From positions 4,600,501 through 4,664,500 of the forward strand of contig NC_073624.1 of assembly GCF_029407905.1 (NCBI RefSeq): a stretch of 64,000 nt of DNA, read 5' to 3'. Positions within the stretch are counted from its first letter, which is position 1; every line of letters starts with the position of its first letter. This DNA is from Bubalus kerabau. Taxonomy: Eukaryota; Chordata; Mammalia; Artiodactyla; Bovidae. The notes under the pieces are model-generated. The model did no database searches. It was given only the letters and a program-made list of their open reading frames with translations, and was not told the DNA's origin. Positions 57,398 through 64,000 of the stretch are shown piece by piece. The translations under genes were made by a program, and so were the position numbers.

Positions 57398-57870
57398 TTC
57401 CCCGGTGTCTCAGATAGTGAAGAATCCACCTGCAATGCAGGAGACCAGGGTTCGATCCCTGGGTTGAGAAGATCCCTGGAGAAGGGAATGGCTGTTGCTG
57501 TTAAGTCGCTTCAGTCGTGTCCAACTCTGTGTGACCCCATAGACTGCAGCCCACCAGGCTCCCCCATCCCTGGCATTCTCCAGGCAAGAACACGGGCGTG
57601 GGTTGCCATTTCCTTCTCCAATGCATGAAAGTGAAAAGTGAAAGTAAAGTTGCTCAGTCGTGTCTGACTCTTAGCGACCCCATGGACTGCAGCCCACCAG
57701 GCTCCTCCATCCATGGGATTTTCCAGGGTTGAGAAGATCCCTGGAGAAACGAATGGTTACCCACTCCCATATTCTTGCCTGGAGAATCCCATGAACAGAG
57801 GAGCCTGCCAGGCTTCAGTCCATGGGGTCACAAAGAGTCAGATATGACTGAGTGACTAACACTTTCACTT
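57398..57870 (+). mobile_element. Bov-tA SINE split by a BovA2
   Basis: Left part 57398-57491 from 'gtcttccccggtgtctcaga'. Right part 57726-57870 resumes at 'gggttgagaagatccctgga' and ends 'gatatgactgagtgactaac'. The segment between is a separate reverse BovA2. Confidence 0.93.
57492..57725 (-). mobile_element. BovA2 SINE inserted inside a Bov-tA
   Basis: Reverse BovA2, nearly consensus, 5'-truncated (it stops at 'tccatgggattttccag' in this orientation). Flanked by 57461-57491 and 57726-57756, 31-base copies differing at two positions. Confidence 0.92.
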
Positions 57871-58140
57871 TCAACATTCAAACCACGGCAGACTCCTTGC
57901 TGTGTCCTCACGTGGCAGAGACAGGAAGGAAACCCTCTCAAATCTGTCCTTATGAGGGTGCTAATTCTGGAGCTCTTATCTAGACCATCTCTAATTCCTG
58001 AAACTGAGGGGGGGAAAGGGAACGAAGCCTTTTAAAATGTTCTTATTTCAATTGTTATTTACAATTAGTTTTATGTTGTGACATCTGATTCAAGACTAGG
58101 TTTAGAAAAGAAGCTAGATCTCTTATTGTGTCTGTCTGAA

Positions 58141-58356
58141 GGGCTTCCCAGGTGGCTCAGAGGTAAAGAATCCGCCTGCCAACGCAGGAGGTGCAGGGGG
58201 TGTGGGTTTGATCCCCGAGTTGGAAAGATCCCCTAGAGGAGGTGATCACAACCCTCTCCAGTATTTTTGCCTGGAGAATCCCATGGACAGAGGAGCGGGG
58301 AGGGCTGCAGTCCATGCGGTCTCATGAGTCAGATATGACTGCGTGAGCATGCACAA
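58141..58356 (+). mobile_element. Bov-tA SINE
   Basis: Forward: 'ggcttcccaggtggctcaga', 'gatcccctagaggaggtgat', 'catggacagaggagcgggga'. Confidence 0.9.
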
Positions 58357-58496
58357 TCCCATCAAGAGGCCTCCACCTTCATAACCTGGTCACTCTCAAA
58401 GGCTCCATCCGTGAAAGCATCACACTGAGGGTTAGTGTTTTGACACGCGTGTTCCGGGGGACACCAACATTCAGTCCATAGCAATACACATATATT

Positions 58497-58985
58497 TAAC
58501 TTTTTACAAAACTGTCAGACTGTTCCAGTGTGGTTATACCAGTTTATGTCCCCAAGAGTGGTGGTCGGACTGTGTCCCGTCCTCACCAGCCCTGGACTCG
58601 GCCAGCTGTTCTTGTCGTCGCCCTCTGAATGGGTGTGTAGTGGTATCTTACTGTTGTTTAATTTGCACTTCTCTAATAACTCATGATATTTAGTATCTTT
58701 TCAGTAGCTTATTTCTTTTCAGTAGCTTATTTCTTTAGTGATCTGTTCTGTTCAAATCAGTTTTTAATTGGGTTGTTTGTTTTCTGATTAGTGCGTTTGG
58801 GCACTTCTTTCATGTATTCTGGGTACAAGTCTTTTATCAGATAGGTGATTGGCAAAGTGGTTTTTTCCCCTTGTCCATGGCTCATTTTTCATTCTCTTAA
58901 AAACTGTCTTTCCACCTTCAGTTGTTTTTGAAGTTCAGTTGATTAATTTCTTCTTATGTGGACTGTATCTTTGGTGTTGTATCCC
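58497..58985. mobile_element. Old L1M-type fragment, second half
   Basis: Continues the 56030-56667 segment: 'caaaactgtcagactgttcc', 'gaatgggtgtgtagtggtat', 'acaagtcttttatcagatag', 'gtctttccaccttcagttg'. Includes a short direct repeat (ttttcagtagcttatttc, twice, about 58698-58733). It ends about 90 bases before a PHF21B exon. Confidence 0.75.
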
Positions 58986-59078
58986 AGACCCTGTGCCTGA
59001 ACCACAGCCCCCAGATTTCCTCCCGTGCCGCGTCCCGGCGCCCCGCCCCATCTGAGTGCTGCCCCCGCTGTCTTCCAG

Positions 59079-59171
59079 GCTTTGGGAGCCGTCACTGCGG
59101 TGCCTGTCACCGGCCCTCAGGTCAGCTCCTTGCAGAGGTTGGCCGGGCAAGGAGCAGCACTGCTACCTCAG
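59079..59171 (+). CDS. PHF21B: PHF21B internal coding exon A (31 codons)
   Basis: Encodes ALGAVTAVPVTGPQVSSLQR and then LAGQGAALLPQ, nearly identical to the human PHF21B segment I remember (human has ALGTITAVPV and GAAVLPQ). The acceptor is a pyrimidine-rich stretch ending gtcttccag at 59078; the donor is CAG|gtaagc at 59172. The exon starts and ends in phase 0. PHF21B is a nuclear PHD-finger protein, a paralogue of PHF21A/BHC80 from the LSD1-CoREST histone demethylase complex. This exon belongs to its low-complexity N-terminal part, which has no catalytic residues. The upstream start-codon exon was not found in the window. The next exon begins 1116 bases later with VRPKTLIPD, consistent with the protein order. 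Confidence 0.93.
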
Positions 59172-60287
59172 GTAAGCAGCCTGCGGCGGGTGTCTGTCTG
59201 TCTGTCTGTCCACAGCCCCTCAGCACTGAGGTTTTAGGTGCAACCACAAGGGAGTCCCTTTCCTCTCCTGCCTCCTCTGCCCACCCTCCAGAGGAGACAT
59301 TTGGACTAGACCCCATTTTTCACACACTAAAGAACTGAGAAATCAGTTTAGTGGGTCATGACCAGGAATTTTTTTTTTTTTTAATGGAATAAACTATGCT
59401 TCACTAGAATAGAGCAGACGCATCAGAAACACTGTTTTGTGGGCAGTTTGTTTCCGGACTGGATCACGATGTAATAAAGACTTTTGAGTATGGGCCACGG
59501 TTAAGAAAAGCGTGAGACACTCTGGACGAGACGCTGGGCCAGGTGCCCCCGGCTCCAGTCTGGGGCCCCCGAGACTGGGCTCAGCGCTTTGGACCAGTCA
59601 ACTGACCTCCAGCCTTCCTGGGCGGAATCTCCTCTTCTGCAGAGGGGGTGTTGCCAGTGCCTCCCCAGCCTTGAGGGCTGAATCGGGACCTAAGAGCCTT
59701 TGTAGCTGGGCCAGGTCTGGAGCAGAAGCCTGCCGGTGGGGACTCAGCTTAGTGGGGCGCCTGCTGCTGAGCCGCGAGGGGCTGCCAGCTGCCCAGGTGA
59801 CGCCGGCTCCTGCCTGTCCTGGGGCTGCAGGCTGCATAGAAGCCCTCAGCCGGAGCCCAGTGAGGGTCAGGGGCCATGGGCCCTCTTGTCCTGTGCAGCC
59901 CCTCTGAATGCCCATCTGTACTGAACTCACCAGGATCCTGTCCCCAGCAGGCTCAGATTCCAGGAAGGGGACAGACAAAAGTCAAGATGCTGTGAACCCA
60001 GAGTGACTGGCCTGAGTTAGGATTCCCAGGGTGCTGTGGGAATAGCACCTCATAGCCTGCCTGAGGGTCAAGGAGGGCTTCCTGGAGGAAGTGGTACTGG
60101 AAGCAGGTCCCCAGTCTCTACACCACCATCCCCTCTCCTCTAACACCGGGTCTCTGAGCCAGGTCACGTCCCTGCCCCTGCTCTGGAGTCTTCCTAAGTC
60201 CTGGCTCTGCTCAGGACTGCTCTTTGGCCAGGCCTGTCAGCATCCCGCCTCTCTGTCTGACCATGTTCCCGTCCCTCCCTTCCCCAG
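59172..60287 (+). other. PHF21B: PHF21B intron between exons A and B
   Basis: 1116 bases. Holds a (TGTC)n microsatellite at 59191-59210, an oligo-T run near 59370, and GC-rich sequence with no further exon recognised. A 131-codon frame at 59512-59907 shows no domain and no PHF21B similarity. Confidence 0.85.
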
Positions 60288-60638
60288 GTTAGGCCAAAGA
60301 CTCTGATCCCAGACAGCCTCCCCGTCACCCCGGGCCGGGACCGGCCACCCAAGCAGCCCCCAACGTTCCAGAAGGCCACCGTGGTCAGTATCAAGAACCC
60401 CAGCCCCGCGCTCCCCACCGCCAACAACACCGTGAGCCATGTGCCAGCGCCCAGCAGCCAGCCGCGGGCCCTGCCCGAGCCCACCGCCGTCAGCTCTCCT
60501 CTGAGCGGCGCCGGGGTGGCCTACGCCATCATCTCCACCGCCCCCAGCAATGCCGCCGCCATGGCCCCCAGCGCCGCTGTGTCCGTGGTCAGCGACAGCG
60601 TCAAAGTCCAGCCCCTCCTCATCAGCGCTGACAACAAG
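60288..60638 (+). CDS. PHF21B: PHF21B internal coding exon B (117 codons)
   Basis: Reads VRPKTLIPDSLPVTPGRDRP and continues through QPPTFQKATVVSIKNPSPAL, AYAIISTAPSNAAAMAPSAA to VQPLLISADNK, matching human PHF21B almost residue for residue in memory. The acceptor is tccttccccag at 60287; the donor is AAG|gtgagg at 60639. Both ends are phase 0, so skipping it would keep the frame. The product is a Pro/Ala/Ser/Val-rich, probably disordered region between the N-terminus and the downstream basic/AT-hook and PHD parts. Codon use is strongly GC-ending, as in the flanking genome. Substitutions relative to human cluster in the Ala/Pro-rich middle (LPEPTAVSSPLSGAG), the least constrained part. No frameshift or stop is seen. 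Confidence 0.96.
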
Positions 60639-60719
60639 GTGAGGGAGGGCAGGCTCCCCCCAGGGCCAGGTGAAGGGGGGCTGGGCAGCATGAGTGACCG
60701 GATGGCGGAATGATCGCAT

Positions 60720-60925
60720 GGCCAAGTGAATGGATGCAGTGAGGGCAGAGGAGTAAATGAACAGTGAGACTGAACGAATCAGTAAGGGAATGGATGGGGG
60801 TGGGGTTATAAATGAATGAATGAGTCGGTGGTAGGATAAATGGTGTATGAAAGAGGGATCAAGTGAATGAATCGGTGTGGGAAGAAGGTGGGGTGCAAAG
60901 GGAGTGAGTACATGAGTGGAAGACT
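60720..60925 (+). repeat. Degenerate TGAATGGA/GAATGAAT tetranucleotide-like repeat
   Basis: Diverged gaatgaatgaatg, tgaatggatg and gatggcgg words spread over about 200 bases of the intron. A similar remnant continues after the SINE at 61080-61160. Confidence 0.6.
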
Positions 60926-60934
60926 ATGTGGCTA

Positions 60935-61073
60935 GGGACTTTCCAGGTGGTCCAGGGGTTGAGACTCCTTGACTCTACTGCAAGGGGCACGGGTTCCATG
61001 CCTGGTCAGAATCTAAGATCCTGCATGTCTTGCAGTGTGCACCCCCTCCCAAAAAAGGGAAAAAAAAGACCGT
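60935..61073 (+). mobile_element. CHR-type tRNA-derived SINE
   Basis: 'gggactttccaggtggtcca', 'cgggttccatgcctggtcag', 'gatcctgcatgtcttgcagt', A-rich tail. Flanked by tgtggcta at 60927-60934 and 61073-61080, a short target-site duplication. Confidence 0.88.
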
Positions 61074-61160
61074 GTGGCTAAATGAATCGATACCCATGGG
61101 AAAAGAATAATGCCTCGACGGATGAAGTATTTCATTCATAAGAATAATTAACTAGCTAAT

Positions 61161-61332
61161 AAAATGTGTGGCTGAGTGGGTGACTGGAAGAGTCCCTGCT
61201 GATGCAGGGAGGGAGTTGAGGACTTTTTAGGCCCTGGTTGCCTCCTCTGTGATTCCCCTCTCCTCATTCCTCTATGATCCTGCAATTCCAGGCTGCGTGC
61301 CCGAAGGGGGTGGACACACTTGGCCCCAGTTC
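61161..61332 (+). other. PHF21B: Intronic unique sequence before the minisatellite
   Basis: No feature recognised; leads into the first degenerate minisatellite unit. Confidence 0.5.
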
Positions 61333-62399
61333 TGCAGCCCTGCCCGTGGGGGCCCCTCCAGCACCCCTCCACCCCTCCACCCTGTAGGCTCCCCCCTCAC
61401 CCCTCCACCCTGAAGTCCTTGCCCATGGGGCCCCTCCAGCTCCCTCTCACCCTGTAATCTGCCTTTGGGGCCCCTCCAGCTCCCCCTCACCCCTCCACCC
61501 CGTAGTCCCTGCCCATGGGGGCCCTCCAGCTCCCCTCACCCCTCCACCCTATAATCTGCCTGTGGGGCCCCTCCAGCTCCCCCTCACCCCTCCACCCTGT
61601 AGTCCCTGCCTGTGGGGCCCCTCCAGCTCCCTCTCACCCCTCCACCCCATAGTCCCTGCCCGTGGGGCCCCTCCAGCTCCCCCTCACCCCTCCACCCCGT
61701 AGTCCCTGTCTGTGGGGCTCCTCCAGCGCCCCCCATCACCCCTCCACCCTGTAGTCCCTGCCCGCAGGGCCCCTCCAGCCCCCACCGTCACCCCTCCACC
61801 CTGTAGTCCCTGCCCGTGGGGCCCCTCCACCCCACACTAACCCCTCCACCCTGTAGTCCCTGCCCGCGGGGCCCCTCCACCCCACACTAACCCCTCCACC
61901 CTGTAGTCTCTGCCCACGGGGCCCTCCAGCCCCCCCATCACCCCTCCACCCTGTAGTCCCTGCCTGCGGGGTCTCTCCAGCCCCCCGTCACCCCTCCACC
62001 CTGTAGTGCCTGCCTGTGGGGCCCCTCCAGCCCCCCATCACCCCTCCACCCTGTAGTCCCTGCCTGTGGGGCCCCTCCAGTCCCCCGTCACCCCTCCACC
62101 CTGTAGTCCCTGCCTGCGGGGTCTCTCCAGCCCCCCGTCACCCCTCCACCCTGTAGTGCCTGCCTGTGGGGCCCCTCTGGCTCCCCGTCACCCCTCCACC
62201 CTGTAGTCCCTGAGGGCCCCTCCAGGCCCCCCGTCACCCCTCCACCCTGTAGTCCCTGCCCGTGGGGCTCCTCCAGCCCCCCCACCCCTCCACCCTGTAG
62301 TCTCTGCCTGTAGGTCCCCTCCATCCCCCCTCACCCCTCCACCCTGTAGTCCCTGCCCATGGGGCCCCTCCAGCCCCCCTCACCCCTCCACCCCATATT
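61333..62399 (+). repeat. Minisatellite of about 21 units at the PHF21B 3' splice site
   Basis: Tandem C-rich units of about 46-51 bases: a 'tagtccctgcccgtggggcc' block, then 'cctccagc', a C run, and 'tcacccctccaccctg'. Units are most degenerate at the left and most uniform from about 61740 onward. The last unit supplies the pyrimidine tract of the acceptor at 62403. On the minus strand almost every unit has four G runs separated by short loops. A three-unit block around 61950-62100 is largely repeated at 62100-62215. Protein-like frames across it are translation artefacts. Confidence 0.97.
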
Positions 62400-62403
62400 C
62401 CAG
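62347..62403 (+). promoter_or_regulatory. PHF21B: Possible alternative 3' splice site for PHF21B exon C
   Basis: The last minisatellite unit ends 'cccctccaccctgtag' at 62349, a passable acceptor. Using it would extend exon C by 54 bases (62350-62403), 18 stop-free codons reading SLPMGPLQPPSPLHPIFQ in frame with both neighbours. I recall a longer human PHF21B isoform that has SPLHGIFQ directly before VIIIQSQ, which resembles the SPLHPIFQ here. Use in ruminants is inferred. Confidence 0.45.
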
Positions 62404-62544
62404 GTCATCATCATTCAGTCTCAAGTGCAGCCGCAGCCCGAGAACACCACAGAGTCGCGGGCGCCCACGGAGGAGCCGTCTCGGGGGGCTCAGGCCAGCA
62501 ACAAGAGGAAGGAAGAGCGGCCCTCGAGCCAGGAGAACCCCGAG
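62404..62544 (+). CDS. PHF21B: PHF21B internal coding exon C (47 codons)
   Basis: Encodes VIIIQSQVQPQPENTTESRA, then PTEEPSRGAQASNKRKEERP and SSQENPE, close to human PHF21B in memory. The acceptor is catattccag at 62403, with its pyrimidine tract made by the last minisatellite unit. The donor is GAG|gtgggt at 62545. Phase 0 at both ends. The segment is hydrophilic with a small basic patch (NKRKEER). In the known protein the next exon starts with KIAFMVALGLV and leads to the basic region and PHD finger; it is not found before 64000. No disabling change is seen. Confidence 0.96.
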
Positions 62545-64000
62545 GTGGGTGGCGGTGGTGTAGGGGCCGCTGTAGGATGTGCCCCGCAGGGGCTGGGGCA
62601 GAGACTGGCTGCGTGAGCTGAGGTCCCGCTGTTGCGTGTCCCAGACTTGCTGGCTGAGGGGCCGTGTGGGGCAGTGCTGAGCTCCGACCCTGGCCCAGTC
62701 TGCCTGGCTTGCCCTCCCAGTGCCGTGGTGGGAGGGCATCATATCTGCTTCCTCGTCTGTAAGATGGGAGGGGTGAGTCTGCCTTCCCAGCAGCATTGTT
62801 GGGAGGATCCCACGGTCTGTGTCCGCTGGGGTCCCGAAAGCGCGCCTGGGCGCTGCTGGCTGTTACCCCGCACCCCCGAGCCCGGCTGTCCCCCCATCCC
62901 GTCCCCCTGTCCTCAGGACCCCCGGTCCAGGAACAGCCCTGCTCTTGGCAGCATGTGACTCTGAAGCAGTCCTGCCCCTCCCTCCACCCCACTGTTCCTG
63001 AACGACTGAAGGCAGCCCAGGAGGCCCCTGCAGGCCCTAAAAGTCAGCTGTTTACTGAACTTTTGGTCACAGCAGGCGGTGTCCTTGTGTTCCTGCCGGC
63101 ATCCTCAGCTGTCCTGGGCCAAAATCACCCCCTCTGGGCCTTTTTCCCTGTGACTGCCCCTACCTGGCCCCCGTTCCTCTCCCTACTGACTGTTTTGTCT
63201 TACAAGATCACCTTCAGAAACCATCTCCTCCAGGCAGCCTTCCCTGACCGCCTACCACCAACAGATCCCCCTGGGCTCCTCCAGCTCCTGTTGAGTGTTT
63301 TTATCAGAGCGCTGTCATCTAAAGAAGTCATTCATCCATTCATCCAGTCACTTATTTGCCAATCACATCTCAGCCTTTGCCGCAGGCCAGGCTCTGGGCT
63401 GAGGATGGGGACTGTGAGACTAGGCAGATGTAGTTAGTCCAGGCTCGAGGACGCTCACTCCTACTGCCAGACACAGGCATGGCCATTCGGACTTGAACCT
63501 GGGTTAGAATAAATGGCAGGTGTCGTCAGAGAATTACAAATTCTGAGCTGTGGGAGATCCAGGGAGAAGGAGGGCTTCCCAGGTGGTGCTAGTGGTAAAA
63601 AACCCACCTGCCAATGCAGGAGAAATCAAGAACTGCGGGTGTGATCCCTGGGTCAGGAAGATCCCCTGGAGGAGGGCACGGCAGCCCACTCCAGTATTCT
63701 TGTGTGGAGAATCCCATGGACAGAGGAGCCTGGCGGGCTACAATCTGTGGGATCGCAAAGAGTCAGACATGACCGAAGCGACTTAACACACAGGGAGAGG
63801 GAGAAGGCCTTGGAGGGGAGGGGTGTGACCACAGAGATGGGAACAGAGAGGGTTTCAGGAAAAGGACGAGTGGCATGTCAGCTGGAGGACACTGCCTAGG
63901 CAGTCACGCGGACATGGGGAGAGGACTCAGCACACCTGGAAAATCAGCCGGTCTCTTTGGACCCTGGGTAGCACGTGTGGGTGAGAATTTCTAGATGTTG
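62545..64000 (+). other. PHF21B: PHF21B intron downstream of exon C
   Basis: No further PHF21B exon was recognised up to the window end. A forward L2 relic lies at about 63195-63400 ('ctccaggcagccttccctga', 'ctcctgttgagtgtttttat'). A 213-codon frame at 62796-63437 runs into that L2 and is not a gene. Confidence 0.8.
63572..63793 (+). mobile_element. Bov-tA SINE
   Basis: Forward: 'gggcttcccaggtggtgcta', an insertion in the head (gaaatcaagaactgc), 'gatcccctggaggagggcac', end 'cgaagcgacttaacacac'. Imperfect flanking agggagaagg/agggagaggg may be the target-site duplication. Confidence 0.9.

Larger units (their letters stand above)
56668..58490. repeat. Composite of old interspersed repeats nested in the L1M
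   Basis: Pieces of one ancient mammalian repeat type: 'gggattgctgcaacaaaaac' at 56680, a second start 'cagctgcgagaacaaaatgc' at 56843, internal 'cagttctagaggtccgtagt', and ends such as 'ggacaccaacattcagtcca' at 58458. At least two copies, one apparently inside the other, are interrupted by four later SINEs. Confidence 0.6.
1..59078 (+). other. PHF21B: Presumed large 5' intron (or 5' flank) of PHF21B
   Basis: No convincing exon of any gene was found to the left of 59079. The first recognisable PHF21B exon starts in phase 0 and matches an internal part of the protein, so at least one coding exon must lie upstream, either outside the window or missed because it is short. Human PHF21B is remembered as a large gene with long 5' introns, which fits an intronic reading. 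An intergenic or alternative-promoter portion cannot be excluded. Confidence 0.6.

Noticed and set aside
61612..62324. Proline-rich (+) and Gly-rich (-) repetitive frames
   Set aside because: They are translations of the minisatellite. Only the last 18 codons before exon C could matter, through an alternative acceptor.
1455..63786. Recurring short frames with ESACNVGDLGSIPG-like or HGVAKSRTRLSDFTFTF-like residues
   Set aside because: These are conceptual translations of Bov-tA and BovA2 SINEs.
10622..63793. tRNA-like sequences with B-box-like gggttcgatccc words
   Set aside because: All belong to SINE heads followed by BovA or CHR bodies; none is a free-standing tRNA gene.
1..64000. CRISPR arrays, bacterial operons, prophage or viral genes
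   Set aside because: The tandem arrays lack repeat-spacer structure, and the repeats and split exons show vertebrate nuclear DNA. No endogenous retroviral gene or clear LTR pair was recognised.
62545..64000. Search for the next PHF21B exon (KIAFMVALGLV)
   Set aside because: No frame on + gives this sequence before the window end, so it must lie beyond 64000.

Overview
The window is a piece of ruminant (Bovidae or wider Pecora) nuclear genome. The evidence is the repeat content: many Bov-tA and BovA2 SINEs, cetartiodactyl tRNA-type SINEs of the CHR kind, and two 5'-truncated BovB (RTE-clade) LINEs, on a background of older mammalian MIR, L2, L1M and DNA-transposon remnants. Cattle, sheep and goat cannot be told apart by eye. 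Nothing bacterial, viral or CRISPR-like is present, and almost all of the many open reading frames are chance or repeat-derived.

The only protein-coding gene I can support is PHF21B (PHD finger protein 21B, paralogue of the LSD1-CoREST subunit BHC80/PHF21A), read on the + strand. Three consecutive in-frame internal exons sit at the right end: 59079-59171 (31 codons), 60288-60638 (117 codons) and 62404-62544 (47 codons). All have consensus splice sites and begin and end in phase 0. They encode the disordered region upstream of the AT-hook and PHD parts, which would lie past 64000. The start-codon exon was not found, so I infer that most or all of 1-59078 is a large 5' intron of PHF21B.

Layout: 1-11.7 kb, old L1/MIR/L2 relics with scattered SINEs and a candidate conserved element near 9.6-9.85 kb. 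11.7-16.8 kb, three related GGTGATG/GATGAAG simple arrays, one carrying a BovA2 with perfect target-site duplications. 18-19 kb, BovB plus SINE. 20-31 kb, mostly unique, with a strong CTCF-like site at 22.59 kb. 31.7-32.5 kb, three same-strand Bov-tA copies. 33.4-34.4 kb, an unusual inverted duplication whose second copy interrupts an L1 relic. 35-45 kb, GC-rich unique sequence. 45.1-46.2 kb, a minus-strand BovB with a broken reverse transcriptase. 46-56 kb, GC-rich unique sequence with several AT-rich islands. 56.0-59.0 kb, a deeply nested repeat stack ending just before the first PHF21B exon. 61.3-62.4 kb, a minisatellite of about 21 units running straight into the 3' splice site of the third exon.

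The most notable structures are: the splice-site-bearing, G-quadruplex-prone minisatellite at the PHF21B acceptor; the templated inverted insertion at 33.4/34.3 kb; the perfect 61-bp triplication at 56.5 kb; the nested SINE with an unusually long flanking duplication at 57.5 kb; and a series of AT-rich, homeodomain-site-rich islands that look like conserved noncoding elements. Repeat family names come from recognising consensus features from memory, and boundaries are accurate to roughly 5-20 bases.
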